The notes under the pieces: generated by a model
What the model saw: only the letters and a program-made list of their open reading frames with translations
Told to the model about the DNA's origin: nothing
Database searches by the model: none
Part shown: positions 7,348 to 15,900 of the stretch, piece after piece
Layout of the letters: every line of letters starts with the position of its first letter
Numbering within the stretch: position 1 is the stretch's first letter
Made by a program: the position numbers and the translations under genes
Origin: JBAXTE01 sp964653595
GTDB lineage: Bacteria > Bacteroidota > Bacteroidia > Bacteroidales > WCHB1-69
Direction: 5' to 3'
DNA length: 19,238 nt
Assembly (NCBI GenBank): GCA_964653595.1
Contig: CAZZHH010000059.1
Coordinates: 1 to 19,238, forward strand

Positions 7348-8241
7348 CTAGCGAATTATCTGTATATTTCCATAGAATGTTTGAGGAACACCTTCCACCT
7401 TGGTCTCAAAAACGAAGAAATATGTTCCATTGCCCACATTCGAACCATCCCAATTGTTTTGGTAATTGTTTGATTCAAATACTTTCATCCCATTTGTATT
7501 CACAATTACTAATCTGTTGTTTGGATACTGTTCAATATTCTGAATTACAAAATGGTCGTTGTATCCATCTCCATTTGGAGTAAAAACATTGGGAAAAACG
7601 ATATTTGTTTTAGGTATAATAATTTTGTTTTCTGCTAACTCTTTTTCTTTTGGAGTACTATATGAATTTTCGGGTAGACTCTCTACTATTTCTTTATCGA
7701 CAGAGGGTTCTGTGTTTTTAAAACTATCAATTTCTTTGATGGTAGGAGGGGTGGTTGGTTTAGAAGCAATCTCAGTAATGGTATTTGTGCTATGATTTAC
7801 TACATAAGCTGTGGAGTTTTCTGAATCCGTTGTTTTTTCGTTGGTTGTGGTAATTGAGGAAGAAGGATTTATTGTTTTTTGTGGAAATAAATCTTTGGAA
7901 GTTGCAATCTCCGATTGCTTTATCGAGTTCTCAACCGTTGTGTCGATTTTTGTGTCAGTGGATGGGTTGTTTTTGTTGATTTCACTTGGTTCGATGAGAT
8001 AAATTACTGCTAAAACAGCAACTCCAACTATAACCGTGCTTGTAATAATGGCTATACTTTTTCCTATAATGGACCCGAAAAACTTTGTGGAGGCACTAGT
8101 TGAGCTAGTAACGATGGATGAATTTACGGGCAATACTACATCAAGCTTGTTGGAAATAGATTCCCAACATTTGGAAGAGGGTTTTTCGGAGAAATCTCTG
8201 AAAAGTTCTTCAAAGTCTGTTTTATATTGGTCGTTATTCAT
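7348..8241 (-). CDS. Anti-sigma-like membrane protein ending in a T9SS type B (CHU_C) domain
   Basis: A 297-aa protein encoded 1 base after an ECF sigma gene. The first 58 residues are polar and hydrophilic (FEELFRDFSEKPS, then WESISNKLD), like the cytoplasmic N-termini of Bacteroidota anti-sigma-type partners. One strong transmembrane helix follows at about 59-83. Residues 85-210 are a Ser/Thr/Lys/Glu-rich linker of low complexity. Residues 212-297 form a gliding motility-associated C-terminal domain: FPNVFTPNGDGYNDHFVI, then NTNGMKVFES, NNWDG and a final GNIQIIR. This matches the tails of the two SprB-repeat proteins in this window. No cleavable N-terminal signal peptide is seen, so the tail would be periplasmic and membrane-tethered. 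The anti-sigma role is inferred from position and layout, not from a recognised sigma-binding motif. Confidence 0.7.
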   Translation of the reverse strand: MNNDQYKTDFEELFRDFSEKPSSKCWESISNKLDVVLPVNSSIVTSSTSASTKFFGSIIGKSIAIITSTVIVGVAVLAVIYLIEPSEINKNNPSTDTKIDTTVENSIKQSEIATSKDLFPQKTINPSSSITTTNEKTTDSENSTAYVVNHSTNTITEIASKPTTPPTIKEIDSFKNTEPSVDKEIVESLPENSYSTPKEKELAENKIIIPKTNIVFPNVFTPNGDGYNDHFVIQNIEQYPNNRLVIVNTNGMKVFESNNYQNNWDGSNVGNGTYFFVFETKVEGVPQTFYGNIQIIR

Positions 8242-8242
8242 G

Positions 8243-8785
8243 TTAATATTTCGTAATGTTCAATTTTTCCAATTTTGTTTGCAGCCATTTTTTTGCTTTA
8301 GAGTACTGAGATTTTGATGTTCCTTCGTTTAATCCGAGTATTTCTCCAATCTCTCTGTGGTTATAGCCTTCAATGGCATACAAATTAAAGATCATTCGAT
8401 ATCCGTCTGGCATTGATTGAATTATGTTTTTTATTTGCTGAACATGCATTATGTCAATAGCCGAATCATCATCGTTTGAAAGATAATGTATATCGGAAAT
8501 GTCGTCGTTTAAGTTGAATTTTAGATTGCTACGATATGCTGTAATGGATGTGTTAATCACAATTCGTCTAATCCAACCATCAAAAGATCCATTTCCTTTG
8601 TAAGAACTTAGTTTAACAAAAATCTGAACAAATGAGTCTGCAAGAATATCTTCCGCATCTTCGGTGCTTCTAGCGTAACGCAAACACACACCAAACATCT
8701 TTTTACTGTATTTTTCGTATAGTTGTTTTTGTGCCCGACGATTATTCTTTAAACACTCTTCAATTAATTCTTTTTCCGAGTACAT
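8243..8785 (-). CDS. ECF-family RNA polymerase sigma factor
   Basis: A 180-aa extracytoplasmic-function sigma-70 factor. Region 2 spans about residues 20-90, including YARSTEDAEDILADSF (promoter -10 and core binding) and FDGWIRRIVINTSI. Region 4 spans about 115-172, with MPDGYRMIFNLYAIEGY, then the helix-turn-helix HREIGEILGLNEGTSKSQYSKAK. Length and layout are normal for the family, with no extra C-terminal domain. The downstream gene starts 1 base after its stop, the usual arrangement of a sigma factor with its membrane-bound regulator. The next upstream gene on this strand (the glycosyltransferase) ends 66 bases before it, so read-through is possible. I found no convincing promoter in that gap. 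Confidence 0.93.
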   Translation of the reverse strand: MYSEKELIEECLKNNRRAQKQLYEKYSKKMFGVCLRYARSTEDAEDILADSFVQIFVKLSSYKGNGSFDGWIRRIVINTSITAYRSNLKFNLNDDISDIHYLSNDDDSAIDIMHVQQIKNIIQSMPDGYRMIFNLYAIEGYNHREIGEILGLNEGTSKSQYSKAKKWLQTKLEKLNITKY

Positions 8786-8851
8786 TCATCCCGATTTGTT
8801 TGTTAGACGTCAATTTTTATTATATGGTTGCACTTGCAAAATCTTCTTGTT

Positions 8852-10402
8852 TTAATTAGTCGCTATTTCTTTATATAATCCTTTTCCCTTGTATGAATAT
8901 AGAATGTATAAGTAGTAGGTGACAAATGGTTTTGTTCCTCTAGTGATGGTTAAAAATTCAGGCTTGGATATAGACTGAAAGTAATTGCCATACATCTCTT
9001 TGGCAGAGTGTACCGTGGTGTCGGTAGAGATATAATATGCATCGTATCCCTTGCCAACCCCTCCTCGTTTGTGGTTGATCCATAAATATTTATGACCTTG
9101 AGATAAATCTCCTGTTACAATAAGAGGTATGTTGTTGGGCTCGGCTAAATAGAAATCGTAATGAGCTGCAGGAAACCATTTGTCACTTAAAAAAACAGGA
9201 TTATTAGATATTTTTTTATAACGTATGTTTTTCTGGTGAACATATTTGAACTTTTGTCCAAGTTTATCCCAACCAGTAATGTCGGATGTTGGATCGTTAT
9301 GATATCCAATGGGTATAATGTTGAAACTTAGTTGTAACAAAATTATTATTACAGCAAACAGATATAAAGAAGCGCTAGCGATGATGCTTTTTTTAAAGAA
9401 ACGATTTTTTTGCTTTTTCCTATTTGCAATAATGATTGAAGTAAATAGAACCAAGGTGCTAAAACCAGGTCCTGACCAATGTGGCAAGGTAGATTTAAAA
9501 ATGGAGATAAATAGAAAAACTAAAATTATTGGTAGACTAAAGTAGATAAAAAAGGTTTTCGAGATAGACCTTTCTGGTGCGTTTTTTTTGTAATAGAATA
9601 AGCTCCAAAGAATTAATATGTATACAACAACGTTTGTATAAAGTATTTGGCCGAAAAATTCACGTCCAAAATAGAGATAATTAAATCCTTGTTGAAAAAA
9701 ATTTGCTCTTTCACCTTGAAATGTAAAACTTATAAATTCATTTTGAAAATTCCAAATAATTACTGGCGAAAAAACGAGAAGAGTAATTAATCCAGACAAA
9801 TACAGAGTTTTTTCAATCAACCAACTTTTATTATATTTTACAATAAAAAGAAAAGCCGAAAGCCATAAAAAGACTGCTTGGTATTTAGCAAGCATAGCTA
9901 AACCTACCATTGCCCCTGCTGCTAAAATCCATTTTTTCTCAATGAGTGTGATTTTGTCAACAGTAAGACATCTGTGAAAGATTGATATTGAAAGTAGCCA
10001 AAAGGTCATCAAACCAGTATCAGGCATGATAAAAAAGCCAGAAACAATCGAATTGTAAAATGATGCATTGTATAAAATTACAGCAATTAATGCTGTTTTT
10101 TTTGAAGAAATTCTGTCGATAAATTGGTAAACGATAAGGGAATTAATGATTGAAAAAATAATTGCTCCAAGCCGCATAAAAAAATCATTTTTCCACTCCA
10201 TGTTAAAGGTAAAAAGTTGAATTATCCAACCAACCATTGGAGGATGATCAAAATGGCTTAAAGAAGGGTATAATGCGTATGTATGATAATAAACTTCATC
10301 GTTGGAGAGAGGTAAAACCGCAGCTAATACTACTTTTAAAAGTGTTATGCTAAGGATGATTACCCAAATTGATTTAGGAATGTTTTTTAACGAAAACTGC
10401 AT
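8852..10402 (-). CDS. GT39/ArnT-like (PMT_2) integral membrane glycosyltransferase
   Basis: A 516-aa polytopic membrane protein of the dolichyl-phosphate-mannose/ArnT superfamily, which moves a sugar from a polyprenyl-phosphate carrier to lipid, glycan or protein on the periplasmic side. The first transmembrane helix (about 11-31) is followed by the loop SNDEVYYHTYALYPSLSHFD with the acidic pair Asp35/Glu36 and the DHPP motif at 52-55; acidic residues in this loop are catalytic in the superfamily. About nine or ten further hydrophobic segments run to residue 360. The last 150 residues are a soluble periplasmic domain. Acceptor and donor cannot be read from sequence. Its position between a sigma/T9SS-tail pair and T9SS cargo genes makes envelope modification likely in general, but nothing more specific. 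Confidence 0.8.
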   Translation of the reverse strand: MQFSLKNIPKSIWVIILSITLLKVVLAAVLPLSNDEVYYHTYALYPSLSHFDHPPMVGWIIQLFTFNMEWKNDFFMRLGAIIFSIINSLIVYQFIDRISSKKTALIAVILYNASFYNSIVSGFFIMPDTGLMTFWLLSISIFHRCLTVDKITLIEKKWILAAGAMVGLAMLAKYQAVFLWLSAFLFIVKYNKSWLIEKTLYLSGLITLLVFSPVIIWNFQNEFISFTFQGERANFFQQGFNYLYFGREFFGQILYTNVVVYILILWSLFYYKKNAPERSISKTFFIYFSLPIILVFLFISIFKSTLPHWSGPGFSTLVLFTSIIIANRKKQKNRFFKKSIIASASLYLFAVIIILLQLSFNIIPIGYHNDPTSDITGWDKLGQKFKYVHQKNIRYKKISNNPVFLSDKWFPAAHYDFYLAEPNNIPLIVTGDLSQGHKYLWINHKRGGVGKGYDAYYISTDTTVHSAKEMYGNYFQSISKPEFLTITRGTKPFVTYYLYILYSYKGKGLYKEIATN

Positions 10403-10422
10403 TTTTGTCTTTGTTTTAATGG

Positions 10423-10430
10423 CAAAAATA
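10423..10430 (-). promoter_or_regulatory. Candidate -7 element for the glycosyltransferase gene
   Basis: On the minus strand the bases read TATTTTTG, an exact match to TAnnTTTG, ending 20 bases before the ATG at 10402. No TTTG -33 partner is seen at the right distance, and the region is T-rich, so chance matches are possible. Confidence 0.35.
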
Positions 10431-10588
10431 TGGTTTTATTACGATAAAAATTAAAATATTTTTTTTAGTTTGTAAAATGACCACTACTCTTTTTGATCAA
10501 ATTTATTTCTTACTTTTAGGTTTTATCGTTTTGATACAATTTTAGTGTGTTTGAGAAACCTTTGCCAAAAATGGAAAAAAGAAAAAAA

Positions 10589-10619
10589 TTTGTATTATTA
10601 AAAAGTTTTCTTATTTTTA
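10589..10619 (+). promoter_or_regulatory. Candidate Bacteroidota promoter for the response regulator
   Basis: TTTG at 10589-10592 is followed after exactly 19 bases by TATTTTTA at 10612-10619, seven of eight positions of the form TAnnTTTG. This spacing is the one reported for Bacteroides housekeeping-sigma promoters. The predicted transcript start is near 10626, giving a leader of about 43 bases. Confidence 0.5.
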
Positions 10620-10668
10620 CAAAAAATATCATCATTAGGGAGTTTTTACATCTTATTTTTTATCTATT

Positions 10669-12021
10669 ATGAATACACCATTTAAAATTTTTTTAGTTGA
10701 GGATGATCGCATTTATGCCAAAATGTTGCAAGCACATTTGAGTAGCATTCCAGATTGTTACATAGAGGTTTTTGACACTGGAGAGTCTTTTTTGAACAAT
10801 CTTTACAGAAGTCCAGATTTTATCTCTTTAGATTATGGTTTGCCGGATTATTCAGGATTAGAAATTTTGACAAAAATTAAGGAGTTCAGTCCGGACATTC
10901 CTATAGTGGTGGTATCTGCACAAGATGAAGTTGGGGTTGCCGTAGATTTGTTTAAGGCAGGTATATTTGATTATATTTTAAAAAATACGGAGGTAAAAGA
11001 GCGTCTTTGGAATGCTATCAATAAGGCAAAGGAAAATTTAGAATTGAGGTCTGAAATTAGTTTTTTGAGACAACAAATTGCTTCCCGTTTTAGTTTTAGC
11101 AATATAGTTGGCAGCAGTTCTGCGATGCAAAAAACATTGACATTGATTGATAAGGCTTGTCGGTCGAATATTATTACTTCTCTCCATGGAGAAGAGGGAA
11201 CCGGAAAAGAGAGTCTTGCCAAAACCATTCATTATAATTCTATTCGAGCCGATCATCCATTTATTAGCATAAACGCTGCTACCGTTTCGGCAAGTAGGTT
11301 TGATATTGAATTTTTTGGGTACGAAAAGGATGCTTTTGTGGGAGCAAATTCACGAAAAGCTGGTTTTTTTGAAGAAGCAGCTCAAGGCACTATTTATATT
11401 AGTGAAATTCAAGAGCTGGATTTAAATATGCAAGCAAAGCTTCTTAAAACAATTCAAGAGAAGGAGTTTATCAGGGTAGGAGGAACTAAGCCAATTTCCC
11501 TTGAGGCACGAGTTATTACTTCGGCAAGCAAAAATCTCGTTCATCTTGTTCAAAAAAACGATTTTCGTAAGGATTTGTATTACAGCTTGTTGGGCATGCC
11601 AATTGAAGTGCCATCTCTAAAAAACAGAGGAAACGACATAATGGCTTTGGCAAAAATGTTTGCCGAGAAGTTCTGTGCAGACAACAATTTTATAATTCCT
11701 TCTTTTTCGCAAGAGGCTCAAATTAAATTACTTAATTATAATTATCCAGGGAATGTTAGAGAGCTAAAAAACATCATTGAACTTGCTGTTACCATGGCCT
11801 CAGGAAGTAGTATAATAAATGATTACGATATAATTTTTAACCCTCACGATAAAGATACAAATTTTATTTCAGAAGAACTTACCCTTTATGAGTATGAAAT
11901 GAAAATTGTGAAGCATTTTTTGAAAAAATATGATAACGACATTCAAGTATGTGCCGATAAGTTGAATATTGGAAAGTCTACCATTTACCGATATTTGAAA
12001 AAAGGAGATATTCGATTGTAG
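10669..12021 (+). CDS. NtrC-family response regulator with degenerate AAA+ domain
   Basis: A 450-aa protein with the three-domain NtrC layout. The receiver (about 5-122) keeps the acidic pair Asp12/Asp13, phospho-acceptor Asp55 in SLDYGLPDYSG, Ser83 and Lys105, so it should be phosphorylatable. The AAA+ domain (about 143-380) keeps Walker A GEEGTGKE at 174-181, but the sigma-54-contacting GAFTGA loop reads DAFVGA (221-226). Walker B reads IYISEI, so Ser245 replaces the Asp. The second arginine of FRxDLYYR is Ser306, while Arg300 remains. The C-terminus (about 420-446) is a Fis-type helix-turn-helix. No histidine kinase is adjacent. It either activates sigma-54 poorly or works as a sigma-54-independent regulator. 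The neighbouring operon makes the surface-protein genes a plausible target (inference). Confidence 0.88.
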   Translation: MNTPFKIFLVEDDRIYAKMLQAHLSSIPDCYIEVFDTGESFLNNLYRSPDFISLDYGLPDYSGLEILTKIKEFSPDIPIVVVSAQDEVGVAVDLFKAGIFDYILKNTEVKERLWNAINKAKENLELRSEISFLRQQIASRFSFSNIVGSSSAMQKTLTLIDKACRSNIITSLHGEEGTGKESLAKTIHYNSIRADHPFISINAATVSASRFDIEFFGYEKDAFVGANSRKAGFFEEAAQGTIYISEIQELDLNMQAKLLKTIQEKEFIRVGGTKPISLEARVITSASKNLVHLVQKNDFRKDLYYSLLGMPIEVPSLKNRGNDIMALAKMFAEKFCADNNFIIPSFSQEAQIKLLNYNYPGNVRELKNIIELAVTMASGSSIINDYDIIFNPHDKDTNFISEELTLYEYEMKIVKHFLKKYDNDIQVCADKLNIGKSTIYRYLKKGDIRL

Positions 12022-12078
12022 TTTTGTTAAGTAGTTGTTGGTTTCTGTCAAAGACTTTTCTTTTTTTTGGTTTTTATG

Positions 12079-12101
12079 TTTCACAAATAGAGAGTGTGAA
12101 A
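12079..12101. repeat. 7-bp perfect inverted repeat (TTTCACA/TGTGAAA)
   Basis: TTTCACA (12079-12085) and TGTGAAA (12095-12101) are exact inverted copies with a 9-base spacer, starting 58 bases after the response regulator stop. It could be a transcript-end hairpin, though the T run precedes it (12054-12068) instead of following, or an operator. Arm-centre spacing of 16 bases allows either reading. Confidence 0.35.
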
Positions 12102-12167
12102 TCAAGTGTTAATAATACATTATTGTTTAAAAATATTCTATTTTACCTATCTTTTGTTTTTTAGGCG

Positions 12168-12198
12168 TCTGAAAATCAATTTTAATTTCTGAAAATCA
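12168..12198 (+). repeat. 11-bp tandem direct repeat TCTGAAAATCA, candidate operator
   Basis: TCTGAAAATCA occurs at 12168-12178 and again at 12188-12198, exactly 20 bases start to start, about two helical turns, so both copies face the same side. The second copy extends to CTGAAAATCAG, a palindrome with a 3-base centre. The pair sits about 106-136 bases upstream of the operon promoter, a usual place for an activator bound upstream. Confidence 0.4.
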
Positions 12199-12303
12199 GT
12201 GAATTATGTCAAATTTTTAGTTTTGATAAAAAGATTCTAGTATTTGAAAACTTGTTAAAAAAAGACCTTTTGGTTGTATATTATTGAAAATTAAACTAAA
12301 TTT

Positions 12304-12334
12304 TTTGGAAGATTGAAAAAAATAGTTATTTTTG
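12304..12334 (+). promoter_or_regulatory. Strong Bacteroidota-type promoter of the SprB-repeat operon
   Basis: TTTG (12304-12307), exactly 19 bases, then TATTTTTG (12327-12334): a full match to both Bacteroidota promoter boxes (-33 TTTG, -7 TAnnTTTG) with the standard spacing. The predicted start of transcription is near 12340, leaving about 24 bases before the ATG at 12364. A possible TTG start at 12313 lies inside the promoter and is therefore excluded. Confidence 0.72.
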
Positions 12335-12363
12335 CTGAAGAATATACTTCACAATTGCCAATT

Positions 12364-12912
12364 ATGTTTACAAAAAGATTTATAGTACTAATATTTATTA
12401 TAGTACAATATTTGTCTTTGGGTGTTAACGCTCAAAGCCAATTTGTGATTGACTCAACTTCTGTTGATAGATATCAAAATTCAGATATTGATTCTGTATA
12501 TAGGGAATTTAAAAACACGACAGTTAAAATTAGACCTCCCAAGTATTTTGTAGAATTTAGCAATGATCAACTCTCTGGGTTCATGAATACAGGCACAGCA
12601 GGAAGTATTGTTGGATTTGAAAATAATGAATTAGCTTACGCTGGGTACTACGAAAAAATTGCACAGGATGCTTTTAGTAAAGTGGATTCTGCTAAATTTT
12701 TAGGAAGTGAAAAGGTTATCACTCAAAAAGGAGATCCAGCTCAATTTTTCTTCTATACGTTTGTAGTTGACAAAGTGGATGTTATTCGAATTATGTTCGT
12801 TACTGGCGACAATACACAAATGATTTTATTGCAAGCAAATTACCCTATGGCGTTTGATGCGCTATTAAGACCAGCAATAATTAAAAGTTTTTTAACCGTA
12901 GATTATAATTAA
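12364..12912 (+). CDS. Secreted small protein, PsbP/DcrB-like fold suspected
   Basis: A 182-aa protein with an N-terminal signal peptide (MFTKRF, a hydrophobic core, then GVNAQ at about residue 23-27). The frame remains open upstream to a TTG at 12313, but that lies within the promoter and would bury the signal peptide, so ATG 12364 is chosen. The mature part runs from a polar spacer into IRPPKYFVEFSNDQLSGFMN, then alternating strands ending in FFFYTFVVDKVDVIRIMFV and a closing helix with FLTVDYN. This order resembles DcrB/PsbP-like stress or lipoprotein domains ('PP..F.....GF.......I', conserved F-Y-V strand), but the match is by eye and weak. It has no T9SS tail and should stay in the periplasm. 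It is first in the operon, 10 bases before the 1270-aa surface protein gene. Confidence 0.7.
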   Translation: MFTKRFIVLIFIIVQYLSLGVNAQSQFVIDSTSVDRYQNSDIDSVYREFKNTTVKIRPPKYFVEFSNDQLSGFMNTGTAGSIVGFENNELAYAGYYEKIAQDAFSKVDSAKFLGSEKVITQKGDPAQFFFYTFVVDKVDVIRIMFVTGDNTQMILLQANYPMAFDALLRPAIIKSFLTVDYN

Positions 12913-12922
12913 TTAACTCCTG

Positions 12923-15900
12923 ATGAAGAAGATAATTTTTCTTTTTTCCTTGGTGTTATTTTCAATATCAAGCATAAGTCAAACAACAAATGTGGTATAC
13001 AATACACCATATAGAACGACAGGACAGAGTTTGTGGAAGCAAGGGACAAGTGGTGTTTTTCAAATTGATCATGTTTTTTTTGATCAAACTTGGAATACCA
13101 ATTCCACTTTTGGTAATATATACAATGTTGCTGGACAGAACTTTGGAGCAAGAGTAAAAGCGGAGACTTGGGGGTCGATAGGGGCAGGGTTTCAGGTTAA
13201 TTTTGGGACCGAAAAGTTAAATATTGACTATAATGCCGACATGGTGATTAATAGACCCGTCAATACCACATTTAATCCAGGCGACGAAATAGTGTTAAAA
13301 ACAAGTTTTAATCCCTACACACCATCAGATACAAGCATTAAAACGGATGTTTACGATGCTAACATGAGACTTTGGTTAAAGTTTGGAATGGGAGTAAAAA
13401 TTCATCCAAAACTATGTGTTTTTAGCTGTACAGAATTTGATATTGTTAATTTCAACATGGCAGTGGACACCTTTGATATGATAAAGGCTGGTAATCTTAC
13501 AGGTGTAAGCATTTTAGATGGTATGCGCGAATGGCCAGTAGAAGACGCTTTCCCATTTTCTTATACAGATCCGGAAGATATTATTACCGTTGACATTACT
13601 TTGCCTAGCAATTCTGGAGCAAATATTTATTTAGATAGTAATAATCTGCATTCTTTTGTTACTCCGATTACTCCTTATTTTAACACCTATTTTTCGATAC
13701 CCAAATTTATTGCATATCTACATATACCTTATGTCTCGGCATTCTTTGCTAATTTGAGTAATAGTTATACCGCTGGTCCATTTTACTTAAATTATACGTT
13801 AATGGAAGCGGGATTTAATCTAGGATTGTTTCACAAACAACATCTCACATTGCAACCTACTATGAAAGGAAAATTAGACTTACCAACTAAAATAGATTAT
13901 ACGGTATTTAACCCTATAAATGGGACAGTTTATGCACAGGGTTTTGATTCTATTATTAATTACACCGTTGGAAATAATATCAAGTTAAAATATCCTTGTA
14001 ATTACGATTTTATCGATATCACTCCATCTTTTAATATGGAGAATACATTTACGAATCACACTTACGATAGTATTGCGCTTGATTTTGTATTTGATATGTT
14101 GTCCTTTGATATGGGAATGAGTGCTATAACAGTAATTCCTCGCATTTGCGTTCCAATTTATTATCCATGTCCTACCTGGTCGAATCCTTTAAAGTGGTGT
14201 AGCCGTACATTCTGCACGCCACCAGTTGTTTTTGGAGGTTTTCATACTGGATTTGGTCCTTTGGTTCACTGGCGACCCAATATGTTTAATATTAAATATA
14301 ATTGGTGTAACAACTCTTGGAACATGCAAGGCTTTAATAGTTTTAACTCCATGACTCCATTTAGATTAGAATCCAAAAAGTTTAGCGTTGATTTAAATGT
14401 GAACAATGTGCTTTGTTATGGACAAAATTCAGGGAGTGCTACTGCTGTTGTTACAAATGGAAACCCTCCATTTACGTATGAATGGTCAAATGGGAATGTG
14501 GTTACTTCAAACTCTAATAGCAATACTCAGACAGGACTAGGCGCCGGAACTCATTTTGTAATAGTCAGAGACGCTAAAGAATGCTCTGTCTTTGATTCTA
14601 AAGTTATTACCCAACCAGAATTGCCAATGACTATGACATACAATCTAATTGAACCTACCTGTTATGATAGTTATAATGGAAGTATCAATATAAATATTAA
14701 CGGTGGTACAGCAAATTATTCTTACCTGTGGAGTAATTCTAGCACAAATACCTCCATAATAAATTTAGATGCTGGAACCTATTCTGTAACAATTACAGAC
14801 AACAATTCTTGTTCGCTCTCTAACACATTTACACTCACAAAACCAAATGTAATGATTTCTGAGATCTACAAAGAGGATGTTTTGTGTAAAGGGGAAAATT
14901 CGGGTTATGCAGCATTAACCGTTACGGGAGGCACTCCTCACTATTTTTACCAATGGTCAAATGGAGACACTTCCGCTGTACAAACCGCATTAACTGCTGG
15001 TAATTATACAATTACGGTTAGTGATTTTAATTCATGTCAAATAATAGATACAGTTGAAATCCGCCAACCGTTAGAAATCTTAAATGTTTCAAGCAATATC
15101 ACCAACATTGATTGTTTTGGAGCATCTTCTGGTATGATTAACACAACAGCGTATGGAGGAACACCTCCATACATGTACTTGTGGTTCAATGCAAACAATT
15201 ATTTTTTAAATCAAAGTTCTGCAAATATTTCAAATCTTCCTGCAGGAAATTACTCTTTAATTGTAAAAGATTATTTCAATTGTTCCGATACTGCTAATTT
15301 GATTGTAACCCAGCCAGATCCATTTCAATATCAGATAAATACAACAGATGTATTGTGTAAAGGTTTAGCTACTGGTGAAATAGAAATTAGTTTAACCGGT
15401 GCAACACAACCTTTTACCTATAATTGGTCTAATGGGACCAATGTAGAGGATATTGCTGGTCTGGTAGCTGGAAATTACACCCTTACGCTTACAGATAGCC
15501 ATAATTGTTTGTATGTCATAGATACAATAATTAGCGAACCTGCTGAGTTGCTTTCTGTGAGTTCCATTGCAACTAATGTATTGTGTAAGGGGGATGCTTC
15601 TGGAGCCGTGATTGCATCTTCTGAAGGGGGAACAACTCCTTATTCATATCAGTGGTCCAACGGATCCAATTCTCATAAAATTGAACAAGTGAATGCTGGA
15701 ACATATACGGTAACAGTTACCGATGCAAACGGGTGTTTGTATTATAGTGGTGCTGTTGTGTCTGAACCAAATTTGCCATTAACGATTCATGCTACTTTAT
15801 TCCCAACCTCCTGTTTTGGATACCAGGATGGGTCTATACTTGTTGATCTCGAAGGAGGAACAATACCTTATACTATATCATGGGACAACAATACCTACAT

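Larger units (their letters stand above)
10403..10668. other. Divergent intergenic region
   Basis: These 266 bases separate the minus-strand glycosyltransferase from the plus-strand response regulator and hold no credible gene. They are very AT-rich with A and T runs. They contain a promoter candidate for each gene and one perfect 10-bp palindrome, TTTGATCAAA, at 10492-10501. The palindrome could be an operator, but a short palindrome in AT-rich DNA is weak evidence. Confidence 0.5.
12022..12363 (+). other. Intergenic regulatory region upstream of the SprB-repeat operon
   Basis: These 342 bases between the response regulator stop and the first operon ATG contain no credible gene. They are AT-rich. 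Recognisable elements are an inverted repeat (12079-12101), two copies of an 11-bp direct repeat (12168-12198), and a near-ideal promoter (12304-12334). A leftward minus-strand frame here is AT-rich, has no supporting features and is not annotated. Confidence 0.6.

Noticed and set aside
7330..7350. Short direct repeat AGCGAA around GCTAGC near the stop of the T9SS-tail membrane protein
   Set aside because: Too short and partly imposed by sequence at the gene end; no hairpin with a T tract results.
12313..12363. TTG start extending the secreted protein by 17 residues
   Set aside because: The TTG lies inside the predicted promoter boxes, the predicted transcript starts downstream of it, and the extension would precede and spoil the signal peptide.
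12022..12363. A sigma-54 (GG-N10-GC) promoter for the surface-protein operon under the NtrC-type regulator
   Set aside because: I found no convincing TGGCAC-N5-TTGC-type element in the intergenic region; a Bacteroidota housekeeping-type promoter fits instead.
13065..13086. Two copies of TTGATCA 15 bases apart
   Set aside because: They fall inside the coding region for the signal-proximal part of the 1270-aa protein and are explained by coding of similar residues; no regulatory role is supported.
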